A DNA stretch of 64,000 nt, taken from NCBI GenBank assembly GCA_001314625.1, contig LJSH01000005.1, positions 182,285 through 246,284 of the forward strand, given 5' to 3'. Positions 26,728-34,384 of this stretch are shown here, piece by piece; the first letter of the stretch is position 1, and each line of letters starts with the position of its first letter. A model generated the notes under the pieces. It was not told where the DNA came from, ran no database searches, and saw only the letters and a list, made by a program, of their open reading frames with translations. The translations under genes and the position numbers were made by a program. This DNA comes from Oceanicaulis sp. HLUCCA04 (GTDB lineage: Bacteria > Pseudomonadota > Alphaproteobacteria > Caulobacterales > Maricaulaceae).

Positions 26728-27471
26728 ATGGGTGAACGACCCGTCAAGGCCGCAATTCTCGTGATCGGTGATGAAATCCTGTCAGGGCGCACCCAGGATG
26801 TGAATATCGGCCAGATCGCCCAATTTCTCGCCCCGCTGGGCATCACGCTGGGCGAGGCGCGCGTGGTCAGCGATGACAGGGAAGCGATTGTGGAGGCCGT
26901 GCGCGCCCTCTCTGCCCGCTGGGACTATGTGTTCACCACAGGCGGTATCGGCCCCACCCACGATGATATCACGGCAGACGCGGTCGCGGCAGCGTTCAAC
27001 CGGCCGATTGACGTGCGCGAGGATGCCCGCGCCATTCTGGTGGAGCGCTACGGGGTGTCCGGGGTGGAGCTGACGCCGGCCCGCCTGCGCATGGCGCGCA
27101 TCCCTGATGACGCCTCGCTCATCGCCAATCCGGTCACCGGCGCGCCGGGCTTCCAGATCGAGAATGTGTTCGTGCTGGCGGGCGTGCCGAAAATATGCCG
27201 GGGCATGCTGGAAGATGTCGCCCACCGGCTGGAGGGCGGCGCCGTGACCCATACGGTCTCGGTGCGCATCGAAAATGTGCGTGAAGGTGATCTGGCTGAA
27301 CGGCTGGGCCAGATTGCGCAGGACCACCCGGATTGCTCGATCGGCTCCTACCCGTGGTTTGAGGAACTTCCGGGCGGCGGCCTGAAACGCGGCGTGGAAC
27401 TGGTGGCGCGCGGAACCGATGAAGCTGAGCTGGAAGAGGTCGACGCCCTGCTGAGGGCATTAAGGCGTTGA
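26728..27471 (+). CDS. CinA-like molybdopterin-binding domain protein
   Basis: 247 residues with the MoCF_biosynth fold shared with the N-terminal half of CinA and MoeA/MogA. AAILVIGDEILSGRTQDVN is at the start, and FTTGGIGPTHDDITADAVAAAF is the signature loop near residue 70; GAPGFQIENVFVLAGVPK follows. No C-terminal nicotinamide-nucleotide deamidase domain, so it is the stand-alone version often called competence/damage-inducible protein A. In other species related domains act in NAD recycling or molybdopterin binding; the role here is unassigned. Its stop is immediately followed by the first copy of a 62-bp direct repeat. Confidence 0.88.
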   Translation: MGERPVKAAILVIGDEILSGRTQDVNIGQIAQFLAPLGITLGEARVVSDDREAIVEAVRALSARWDYVFTTGGIGPTHDDITADAVAAAFNRPIDVREDARAILVERYGVSGVELTPARLRMARIPDDASLIANPVTGAPGFQIENVFVLAGVPKICRGMLEDVAHRLEGGAVTHTVSVRIENVREGDLAERLGQIAQDHPDCSIGSYPWFEELPGGGLKRGVELVARGTDEAELEEVDALLRALRR

Positions 27472-27533
27472 GCCGCGCTCTGCGCTTGCGGGCTGTGGCG
27501 GGCATGCCTAACTTGGCGGCCTACAGACAATGC
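27472..27533 (+). repeat. 62-bp perfect direct repeat, left copy
   Basis: Begins one base after the CinA-like stop codon. Identical over 62 bases to 28930-28991; central part GGCGGGCATGCCTAACTTGG. The two copies are 1,458 bp apart and bracket the dienelactone hydrolase/HxlR cassette. It contains a short palindrome GGCATGCC but no long hairpin and no open frame of its own. Confidence 0.95.
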
Positions 27534-27547
27534 ATCCCGCCACGGGA

Positions 27548-28366
27548 TCAGTTCCGCAAACGGCTTTTGAAGAAGGCGATTATCTCGTCGCGGGCCTGGA
27601 CCGTTGGCTCGCCCTGCCCGTCAATCAGATGCTGGGTGACGACACTGTGTGGAAACGGCACGTGCCGCTCGAAGAAAGGCGAGACTTCCGAATTGGCCGC
27701 TGAGTCCGGCAGCGTTCGCGGCACAAACCGCTCCCCCAGCGCCTCAGCATAGGCCGCAAATCGCTCGGCCTTGCAGATCCGGTCACCTTCGAAACGGTAG
27801 GCCAGCACGGTCAGGTCTTCGCGGTCCAGCCGCTCGCGTACACTGGCCAGCTCATCTGGCGGGCTTTCCAGTGCCGCCGGATCGTCGAGAGGCAGTGAAG
27901 GTTGTGCCAGGACCGGTGCCAGCACAGCGGGCTCGAGCATCATCGACAGCGCAAAGTTTCCCGTAAAGCACATGCCGATAGCGCCGGTTCCCGGCCCTCC
28001 GCACTCGGCATGCGCAAGACGCGCCAGCGCGCGCAACCATTGAGTTGCCGGGCTTGGGCCGTTGCCGGCGAAAGCGCGGAACTCGGCGTTCACGCAGGCG
28101 CGCTGGAAAACGGCCACGCCTTCCTCTGCCTGAGGAACCGCCCCGTCGCGTCCGAACAGGGATGGCATGTAAACCGTAAAACCGGCCTCGCGGATCCAAC
28201 GGCTAAAGCGCGCCACCTGCGGACTGATGCCGGGCATCTCCGTCATCACGATAATGGCGGGCCCGGTGCCGGAGAGATAAACCGTCTTTTCAACGTCAAG
28301 ACAGGTGATGGACCGCTTGGTGAAATCATCGAGCGGGTCGTTCTCGTGCACGCTGCGAGTCGTCAT
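27548..28366 (-). CDS. Dienelactone hydrolase-family alpha/beta hydrolase
   Basis: 272-residue alpha/beta hydrolase of the dienelactone hydrolase type. The nucleophile is a Cys in GAIGMCFTGNFAL (G-x-C-x-G), followed by the acid EGDRICKAERF and the catalytic His in VPFPHSVVTQHL. The N-terminus (AIIVMTEMPGISPQ) supplies the oxyanion region. Family members open lactone rings in chloroaromatic breakdown or act on broader esters; the substrate here is unknown. Divergent from an HxlR regulator with paired sites between them, so very likely its regulated target. Both lie between the 62-bp repeats, suggesting transfer as a unit. Confidence 0.9.
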   Translation of the reverse strand: MTTRSVHENDPLDDFTKRSITCLDVEKTVYLSGTGPAIIVMTEMPGISPQVARFSRWIREAGFTVYMPSLFGRDGAVPQAEEGVAVFQRACVNAEFRAFAGNGPSPATQWLRALARLAHAECGGPGTGAIGMCFTGNFALSMMLEPAVLAPVLAQPSLPLDDPAALESPPDELASVRERLDREDLTVLAYRFEGDRICKAERFAAYAEALGERFVPRTLPDSAANSEVSPFFERHVPFPHSVVTQHLIDGQGEPTVQARDEIIAFFKSRLRN

Positions 28367-28383
28367 GAAACAGATCCTCTAAG

Positions 28384-28446
28384 CTATCTGATATCGAATT
28401 TTGAACCTAGATCGAATTGACCTATCTGGTATCAAATGTCAAACCC
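28384..28446 (+). promoter_or_regulatory. Paired operator-like repeats between dienelactone hydrolase and hxlR
   Basis: Two similar 24-bp segments in the same direction: CTATCTGATATCGAATTTTG (28384 onward) and CTATCTGGTATCAAATGTCA (28422 onward), 38 bp apart, each continuing with AAACC or AACC. The second runs through the hxlR start codon (28436). The gap is clearly AT-rich compared with its surroundings. Likely binding sites for the HxlR protein; inferred from position. Confidence 0.55.
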
Positions 28447-28912
28447 AGCTTCCAATACCTCCATCCGCCAGCGTGCATTCATTGATCGGCGCGACTGCCC
28501 GATGGCCCTTGCGGCCGACATCCTTGGTGATCGCTGGACCTTGCTGATCCTGCGCGAGGCGTTTTACGGCGTTCAGCGCTATGACGACATGCTGGCTGAT
28601 CTTGGCGCTCCGCGCGCGATGCTTACCGGCAGGCTGTCCCGGCTGGTCGAGCACGGGCTGATGTCGCGCACACCCTACAAGGAGCCCGGAAGCCGCGTCC
28701 GGCACGCCTATGCGCTGACCGGCAAGGGCCGCGATACCGCCCTCGTCCTCATCGCCATGATGCAATGGGGCGAAAAGCACGTAATTGGAGGGTCGGCCCC
28801 TGTGATGATTGCCGATAGTTTGACAGGGGTGGAGCTTCGCGCCGGGCTTGCGAGCCCGGAGGGCCGGGCCGTGGATATGTCGTCTGCCATGCTGGTCCGG
28901 CGGCCGGGCTGA
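28436..28912 (+). CDS. HxlR-family transcriptional regulator
   Basis: 158-residue winged-helix regulator. FIDRRDCPMALAADILGDRW carries the Cys that is conserved in HxlR proteins and often senses thiol stress or electrophiles; LLILREAFYGVQRYDDML and RLSRLVEHGLMSRTPYKEPG form the helix-turn-helix and wing. The C-terminal 40 residues vary within the family. It is expected to control the divergent hydrolase and itself. ATG 28436 is inside a putative operator, consistent with autoregulation. Confidence 0.92.
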   Translation: MSNPASNTSIRQRAFIDRRDCPMALAADILGDRWTLLILREAFYGVQRYDDMLADLGAPRAMLTGRLSRLVEHGLMSRTPYKEPGSRVRHAYALTGKGRDTALVLIAMMQWGEKHVIGGSAPVMIADSLTGVELRAGLASPEGRAVDMSSAMLVRRPG

Positions 28913-28929
28913 TAGCAGATGAGCGGCTT

Positions 28930-28991
28930 GCCGCGCTCTGCGCTTGCGGGCTGTGGCGGGCATGCCTAACTTGGCGGCCTACAGACAATGC
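28930..28991 (+). repeat. 62-bp perfect direct repeat, right copy
   Basis: Identical to 27472-27533. Lies 17 bp after the hxlR stop and ends 27 bp before the ClpP-family start codon, so it forms most of that gene's upstream region. The left copy has the same relation to the CinA-like gene end, which suggests that the ancestral order was CinA-like gene, one copy, protease gene. Confidence 0.95.
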
Positions 28992-29018
28992 CCTTCTGCG
29001 AGACAGGACGATTTTCCG

Positions 29019-29645
29019 ATGATGGCTGACGGCTTCCGCGCTCACCCGATCCGCAATGATGATGAGGATGCTCCTGAAAAGGACGCCGCACCGACGGGGG
29101 AGGATTTTGTCGGCAAGGCGCTGTTTGAGAGCCGCACCATCCTGATAACGGGTGGTATCACGGACAAGGTGGCCCGCTCGGTCTGCGCCCAGCTGTTTGC
29201 GCTGGCGGCCAAGAGCGATGATCCCATCCTGATGGTGATCTCCTCGCCCGGCGGGCACGTGGAATCCGGCGACATGATCCACGACACGATGAAATTCATC
29301 AAACCGCGCGTGATCGTGCTGGGGTCAGGCTGGGTGGCGAGCGCCGGCGCGCTGATCTTTGTCGGCGCCGACAGGCAGGACCGCTACTGCCTGCCCAATA
29401 CGCGCTTCCTCATTCACCAGCCTTCGGGCGGTGCGGGCGGCGCGGCCAGCGATATCGAGATCCAGGTGCGCGAAATGCGCATGATGCGCGACCGGCTGAA
29501 CCGCATCTTCGCCGAAGCCACCGGCCAGACGCTCGAGCGCATCGAGAAGGATACCGACCGCGATTTCTGGCTGACCGCCAAGGACGCGATCGAATACGGC
29601 CTGTGCAACAAGATCGTGACGCGTCAGGACGAGATCAAGCGCTAG
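29019..29645 (+). CDS. ClpP-family serine protease subunit
   Basis: 208-residue ClpP-fold protease. The catalytic Ser is in GSGWVASAGALIF, the His in FLIHQPSGGAGG and the Asp in TDRDFWLTAKDAIEYGL, so the triad is complete. The N-terminal 35 residues (MMADGFRAHPIRNDDED...) are longer and more acidic than in housekeeping ClpP, and the Ser loop differs from the usual GQAASMGA, so this is probably a second, specialised paralogue; the canonical copy would be elsewhere. Start at the first of two ATGs at 29019. No clpX or clpA adjacent. Upstream region is the right 62-bp repeat. Confidence 0.9.
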   Translation: MMADGFRAHPIRNDDEDAPEKDAAPTGEDFVGKALFESRTILITGGITDKVARSVCAQLFALAAKSDDPILMVISSPGGHVESGDMIHDTMKFIKPRVIVLGSGWVASAGALIFVGADRQDRYCLPNTRFLIHQPSGGAGGAASDIEIQVREMRMMRDRLNRIFAEATGQTLERIEKDTDRDFWLTAKDAIEYGLCNKIVTRQDEIKR

Positions 29646-29665
29646 GCGCTTTCCGGCGCGAACAG

Positions 29666-29754
29666 GCGGGCGTGGCGGAACTGGTAGACGCACCGGACTT
29701 AAAATCCGTTGGAGGGCAACCTCCGTGCCGGTTCGATTCCGGCCGCCCGCACCA
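29666..29754 (+). tRNA. tRNA-Leu (anticodon UAA)
   Basis: Acceptor arms GCGGGCG (29666-29672) and CGCCCGC (29744-29750), then A and an encoded CCA (29752-29754). Anticodon loop CTTAAAA gives TAA at 29700-29702 between CGGA/TCCG stems. A long variable arm (TTGGAGGGCAACCTCCGT) marks a class II tRNA, and GGTTCGATTCC is the T-loop region. Length 89 nt, normal for tRNA-Leu. Starts 20 bp after the protease stop. Confidence 0.97.
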
Positions 29755-29816
29755 TCTCTCTTGTGCTTCCTCGCATCCGCTCGGTCGCTGCGGGCAAAAG
29801 TGCCCGGCGCGCGGTC

Positions 29817-30157
29817 GCGCTTTTCAGGCCGCTTTGCGGCCTGTGAGGGCAAGGCCCGTCCGCGCTCGTGCGCGGAACATCGCAACGCGGATGCGTTGCG
29901 GAGCTGAAGACCATGCGCGGTTGCGCTTTTCGGCGGCTTTTGGCCGCCGCAAGCCCGAACGGGCGTCCGAGCTCGTGCGAGGCGCGAAGCCCGGAGGGGC
30001 TGAGCATCAGGAAAACTTCCGCGCGTTTGCGCTTTTCAGGCCGTTTTGCGGCCTGCAAGGGCAAAGCCCGTCCGCGCTCGTGCGCGGAATATCGCAGCGC
30101 GGATGCGTTGCACGGCTGGAGACTACGTCCGAGCTCGTGCGAGGCGCGTAGCCCGGA
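29817..30157 (+). repeat. Imperfect tandem block of hairpin-forming repeats behind tRNA-Leu
   Basis: The 587-bp stretch from 29755 to 30341 has no credible gene. It holds two diverged copies of a unit: GCGCTTTTCAGGCCG at 29817 and 30029, GGCCCGTCCGCGCTCGTGCG near 29853 and AGCCCGTCCGCGCTCGTGCG near 30065, GGATGCGTTGC at 29889 and 30101, and CGTCCGAGCTCGTGCGAGGC at 29964 and 30126. Each unit has several short palindromes (GGCCGCTTTGCGGCC, GCGCTCGTGCGC, GAGCTCGTGCGAG). Frames across it encode Arg/Gly/Ser-rich strings on both strands with no start signals. The remainder (30158-30341) contains the leader of the histidine kinase gene. Confidence 0.8.
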
Positions 30158-30341
30158 CGCGTGAAACATCTGAGAACCGCCAATCCTTCCGCGAATAGTA
30201 AGCTTATTGCCTGTTCACTCTTGCCTTACCGGCGAAGGCGCATAACGCTGTCCCCATGTTCGGGGATTCGGGTTCACGCAGTTCGTGCCGGGCGGGTCAC
30301 CCGCATCGCTTGACCCCCGTTTTTCAGCGGGCGGCGCAGCC

Positions 30342-33300
30342 ATGAGCAATGAGCTGGCCCGCGATATCTTCTTCCTGAACCACCCGGATCCGATGCTGGT
30401 CTATGAGCTGGCGACGCGGCGCATCCTGCTGGTCAACGGCGCTTTCAGGGCGCGGTATGGCTTTAGCGACAGCGAACTGGCCGATCTCTACCTCGATGAT
30501 ATCCGCCCGGCCGAAGATGTTGAGAGGCTCAAGGCCAATGTCGCATCTGTCAGCGAAGGTCTCGATCGCGCCGGCATCTGGCGCCACCGCCTGAAATCCG
30601 GCGAGGTGATCTTCGTGGAGATCACCTCTCACACGATGGAGTATGAGGGCAAGGCGTGCGAACTGGTCGTGGCGCGTGACATGACCGAGATGGTGCGCTT
30701 CGAAAAGGAGCGTGATCAGGCTCTCAGGCGTGAGGCAGATTTGCGCAGCAAGGCGGAAGCCGCCGCGTTCCATTTTCAGGCCCTGTTTGAATCGGCGCCC
30801 GGCAAGCTGCTGGTGATCGATCCGGATACCTATGCCATCGTGGCGATCAGTGATGCCTATCTGGACGCGACCATGCGCCGGCGCTCCGACATTATGGGCC
30901 GGCCGTTGTTTGATGTGTTTCCCGACGATCCTGATGATCCGGGGTCAAGCGGTGTTGCCCAGGTCACGCAGGCCATAGAGCGCGTGAAGGAGACGGGGCT
31001 GTCAGAGGCCCTGCCGCTGGTGCGCTTTCCGGTAGAGCGCCCGGAGGAAGAGGGTGGCGGCTTTGCAGAGCTGTGGTGGCTCGCTGTGTTTTCGACCGTC
31101 AGAGGGCCGGACGGACGCACCAGCTACATCATCTGCCGGTCAGAAGATGTGACAGACCTGGTCACGTCGCGCGGCGACGATGCGGCCGCGCTGGCCGAGG
31201 CGCTCAAGGAACGCCCGTTCGAGCTCGATCTGATGGTCCATTCGCGTGAGCTGCGCGAGGCGGGCGAGCGGCTGAACCTGAAAGAGGCCAATCTGCGCAC
31301 TGCCGAGAGGCTTTTGGCCATCGGTCAGTGGCATCTCGACATGCAGACGCTCAAGCTGAGCTGGTCAGACAGCACGTACCGGATGTACGGGCTTGAACCC
31401 GATCCGGCCGGCCCGGACTACGATCTCTACATGAGTATCGTTCACCCTGACGACCGGGAGCGTGCCAATGCCCGGTTTGCAGAATTTGTCCAGTCAGACC
31501 GCACGGTATTCGACTTCTGGCACCGTATCGTGCGGCCTGCCGATGGCCGCGTCATTCATGTGCGTGGCGTCGGCGAGTTGACCGGACCGCCCGGCCACGA
31601 GACCGTGACCGGTGTTGTGCAGGACGTGACCGGACAGCTGGAAACCGATGCGCGCCTTAACGAAGCCGATCATCTGCTGCGCCTGGCGGGGAAGTCGGCA
31701 CGCTTCGGCGCATGGCGGGTCGACCTGGAGCGCCGCGTGGCGCAATGGTCTGAAGAAGTGGCCGCCATCCACGACATGCCCGGCGCGCGCGAAGTGCCTG
31801 TAGAAGACGCCATCAGCTTTTATGCGCCTGAAAGCGTGGACCGGCTGCAGGAGGTCTTTGAGCGCTGTATTGAAACCGGCGAACCCTACGACGAAATGCT
31901 GACCATCATCACGGCGGCGGGGCGCCGGGTATGGTGCCGGACGATCGGCGAGGCGGAGCGCGATGCAGCCGGTGAGGTTATCGCGGTGCGCGGAGCCTTT
32001 CAGGATGTTTCAGAGCTGGTCAATGCCCGGCTGGAAAGCGCGGAGCTGGCCGAACGCCTGCAGAATACCCTCAACACGATGAGCGACGGGTTCTACCTGC
32101 TCGACGCGGAGTTTCGCTTTCAGTTTGTGAACCAGAAGGCCGAACTGTATCTGCGCACGCAACGCAAGCATATGCTGGGCAAGAATGTCTGGGACGTGTT
32201 TCCCGGCGCGCGCGAAGGGCTTGAGCCTTGCTACACGCAGGCGCTCAATACCGGAGAAAGCGCGAACATATCCTTCTGGTACGAGGAATTTGATGCGTGG
32301 TTCCAGGTCCGGGTCCACCCCGGCCCGGAGGGTCTGGCCGTGTATTTTCAGGACACGACGGGGGACCACAAGGCGCAGGAGCAACTCTATCTGCTTCAGG
32401 CGGCAGTCAAGCACGCCAACGATGTCGTCATCATCACTGAAGGCGAGATCGGGCCTGAGGGTCCGCGTATCGTCTATGTCAACGAAGCCTTCGAGCAGGT
32501 GTTCGGGTACGCCGCCAGCGAAGTGGCCGGCAAGTCGACGCGGATGCTGCACGGGCCGGACACCGACCGGGAAACCATCGCGGAAGTTCTGGATGCCATT
32601 GCGGCTTCGCGCCCGGTCCGCACCGAGATCGTGCACTACACAAGGGCGGGCGAGGGCCGCTGGGTGGATGTGGACGTCGTGCCCATTGCCGATGCCTCCG
32701 GCAAGCTGACCCACTGGCTATCGGTGGAGCGCGACATCACCGAACGCAAACGCAATGAAGCCGAGCTGCTGGCCGCGCGCGACGAAGCCGAACACGCCAA
32801 CCGGCTGAAATCAGAATTTCTGGCCAATATGAGCCATGAGATCCGGACGCCCCTGAACGGGGTTCTGGGCATGTCGCAATTGCTCGCCCGGACGACACTG
32901 GATGCCCGCCAGGCCCGGATGATTGAAACGGTGCAGACATCGGGCAAGGCTCTGCTCTCGATCATCAATGACGTTCTGGATCTCTCCAAGATCGAGGCCG
33001 GCCTGATGACGCTGGAAACGGAGACGGTGGAAACCGATGCGCTTTGCCAGCAAGCGCTGGCAGCGGTCGTTGGAACAGCGCAAAACAAGGGTCTCGCCCT
33101 TGATGTGGCGATTGATGACACCGTCCCGGCGCATATCGTGGCTGACCGGCGCCGCCTCGCGCAGGTGCTGATCAATCTTCTGGGAAATGCGGTCAAGTTC
33201 ACCGAATCCGGCTCGGTCTGGCTGAATGTTGATCGCCCGGACCAAGGCACCATAAGGTTTGAAATCGCTGATACCGGACCGGGCATGAGCCCGGAGCAGG

Positions 33301-33950
33301 CAGAGCACATTTTCGACCGCTTCAGGCAGGTCGATGCCTCCTATGCCCGCCGGCACGAGGGCGCCGGGCTTGGTCTGGCCCTGTGCAAGGAATTTACCGA
33401 CCTGATGGGGGGCACTATCACCTTGCGTACCCAGCAAGGCTCCGGGTCGCGCTTTGCCGTTGAGCTGCCATTGGTCGCAGTGGATGGCGAACACGCTGGC
33501 CCGGAGGACGTGCAGGCCATTGCGCGCTTGTCCGGGAATATCGGCCGCATCCTGATTGCCGAAGACAATCCCACCAATCGCGAGACGCTAGAGATGTTCC
33601 TGTCAGAGCTGGGTGTTGCGGCGCCCGTCTGTGTCAGCAATGGCCGCGACGCCGTCGAACGCGCGCTCCACGACCCGTTTTCACTGGTGATCATGGATAT
33701 TTCCATGCCCGAGATGAACGGGCTCGATGCGATCCGGGCCATCCGGGCCGACGCGACGGAACGCGGCAAGGTGCCAATATTGGCGCTGACGGCACACGCC
33801 GCGCCCCAGGACCGCGAGCAGTGCCTGCAGGCGGGTGCCGACGATTATCTCGCGAAACCGGTTGATCTCGAAGCGCTGGCTGGCGCATTGTCGCGGCTGA
33901 CAGCAGATGAAAATACAAAAACGGCCGCAGCCGGAAAGGGCGTCAACTGA
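30342..33950 (+). CDS. Six-PAS hybrid sensor histidine kinase
   Basis: 1,202-residue soluble hybrid kinase; no membrane helix or signal peptide is visible. Six PAS-like modules fill residues 10-800. The third and fourth are PAS_3-like (LSWSDSTYRMYGLEP with HPDDRERA, and FGAWRVDLERRVAQW); the last has NEAFEQVFGYAASEVAGKS and ends DITERK. Then HisKA with NMSHEIRTPLNG (phospho-His about residue 832), HATPase with NLLGNAVKF, DTGPGMS and GAGLGLALC, and a C-terminal receiver with ILIAEDNPTN and phospho-acceptor Asp near 1119 in VIMDISMPEMNG. Start ATG 30342 (MSNELARDIFF). It senses an unknown cytosolic cue. The separate receiver gene begins immediately after its stop. Confidence 0.93.
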   Translation: MSNELARDIFFLNHPDPMLVYELATRRILLVNGAFRARYGFSDSELADLYLDDIRPAEDVERLKANVASVSEGLDRAGIWRHRLKSGEVIFVEITSHTMEYEGKACELVVARDMTEMVRFEKERDQALRREADLRSKAEAAAFHFQALFESAPGKLLVIDPDTYAIVAISDAYLDATMRRRSDIMGRPLFDVFPDDPDDPGSSGVAQVTQAIERVKETGLSEALPLVRFPVERPEEEGGGFAELWWLAVFSTVRGPDGRTSYIICRSEDVTDLVTSRGDDAAALAEALKERPFELDLMVHSRELREAGERLNLKEANLRTAERLLAIGQWHLDMQTLKLSWSDSTYRMYGLEPDPAGPDYDLYMSIVHPDDRERANARFAEFVQSDRTVFDFWHRIVRPADGRVIHVRGVGELTGPPGHETVTGVVQDVTGQLETDARLNEADHLLRLAGKSARFGAWRVDLERRVAQWSEEVAAIHDMPGAREVPVEDAISFYAPESVDRLQEVFERCIETGEPYDEMLTIITAAGRRVWCRTIGEAERDAAGEVIAVRGAFQDVSELVNARLESAELAERLQNTLNTMSDGFYLLDAEFRFQFVNQKAELYLRTQRKHMLGKNVWDVFPGAREGLEPCYTQALNTGESANISFWYEEFDAWFQVRVHPGPEGLAVYFQDTTGDHKAQEQLYLLQAAVKHANDVVIITEGEIGPEGPRIVYVNEAFEQVFGYAASEVAGKSTRMLHGPDTDRETIAEVLDAIAASRPVRTEIVHYTRAGEGRWVDVDVVPIADASGKLTHWLSVERDITERKRNEAELLAARDEAEHANRLKSEFLANMSHEIRTPLNGVLGMSQLLARTTLDARQARMIETVQTSGKALLSIINDVLDLSKIEAGLMTLETETVETDALCQQALAAVVGTAQNKGLALDVAIDDTVPAHIVADRRRLAQVLINLLGNAVKFTESGSVWLNVDRPDQGTIRFEIADTGPGMSPEQAEHIFDRFRQVDASYARRHEGAGLGLALCKEFTDLMGGTITLRTQQGSGSRFAVELPLVAVDGEHAGPEDVQAIARLSGNIGRILIAEDNPTNRETLEMFLSELGVAAPVCVSNGRDAVERALHDPFSLVIMDISMPEMNGLDAIRAIRADATERGKVPILALTAHAAPQDREQCLQAGADDYLAKPVDLEALAGALSRLTADENTKTAAAGKGVN

Positions 33951-34343
33951 ATGGGGCAAGCGCTGAAGGGCTCTTTATCCGTTGCCATCATCGATGATGA
34001 CCCGGTTGAAACCGAAATCCTGTCCATTCTCATGGATGAAGTGTTCGAAGCCGTTGAGGTTAGCAGCTTCGCCACTGTCAGCGAATTCATCGAGCGCAGC
34101 GATGCGGCCGGCACTGACCTGGTCTTTCTCGACCGGCGCCTGCCGCCCTATTCCAGCTTTGACGAGACGCTCCCGCTCGTCGTGCCGTCGGCGCCGAACG
34201 CCTCCATCATGCTGATTACGGCGCATACATTCGAGCGGGTGGACTTGTCGGCCTATCCCAATGTTTCGGGGCCGTTCGCCAAGCTGGACCTGATGACGCC
34301 GGATGATCTGCGCGAGCTGATCGAACGGCATATGCCGCATTAG
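33951..34343 (+). CDS. Stand-alone response-regulator receiver protein
   Basis: 130-residue single REC domain without an output domain. Acidic pocket VAIIDDDPVETE, phospho-acceptor Asp in LVFLDRRLPP (about residue 60), Thr in MLITAHT and the Lys in GPFAKLDL. LDRR rather than LDxxMP at the acceptor is slightly unusual. ATG directly abuts the TGA of the hybrid kinase, so the two are translated together and probably form a phosphorelay, with the receiver acting as a shuttle or protein-binding output. Confidence 0.88.
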   Translation: MGQALKGSLSVAIIDDDPVETEILSILMDEVFEAVEVSSFATVSEFIERSDAAGTDLVFLDRRLPPYSSFDETLPLVVPSAPNASIMLITAHTFERVDLSAYPNVSGPFAKLDLMTPDDLRELIERHMPH

Positions 34344-34384
34344 CGCCATTAACGCGCCAACGGCGTTATCGCCGGGAGTATTCA

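Noticed and set aside
27472-28991. 62-bp repeats as insertion-sequence ends
   Set aside because: They are direct rather than inverted, far longer than target duplications, and no transposase lies between them.
29603-30169. Frames on both strands through the block behind tRNA-Leu
   Set aside because: They read repeated Arg/Ser/Glu strings from the DNA repeats, overlap the tRNA and have no start signals.
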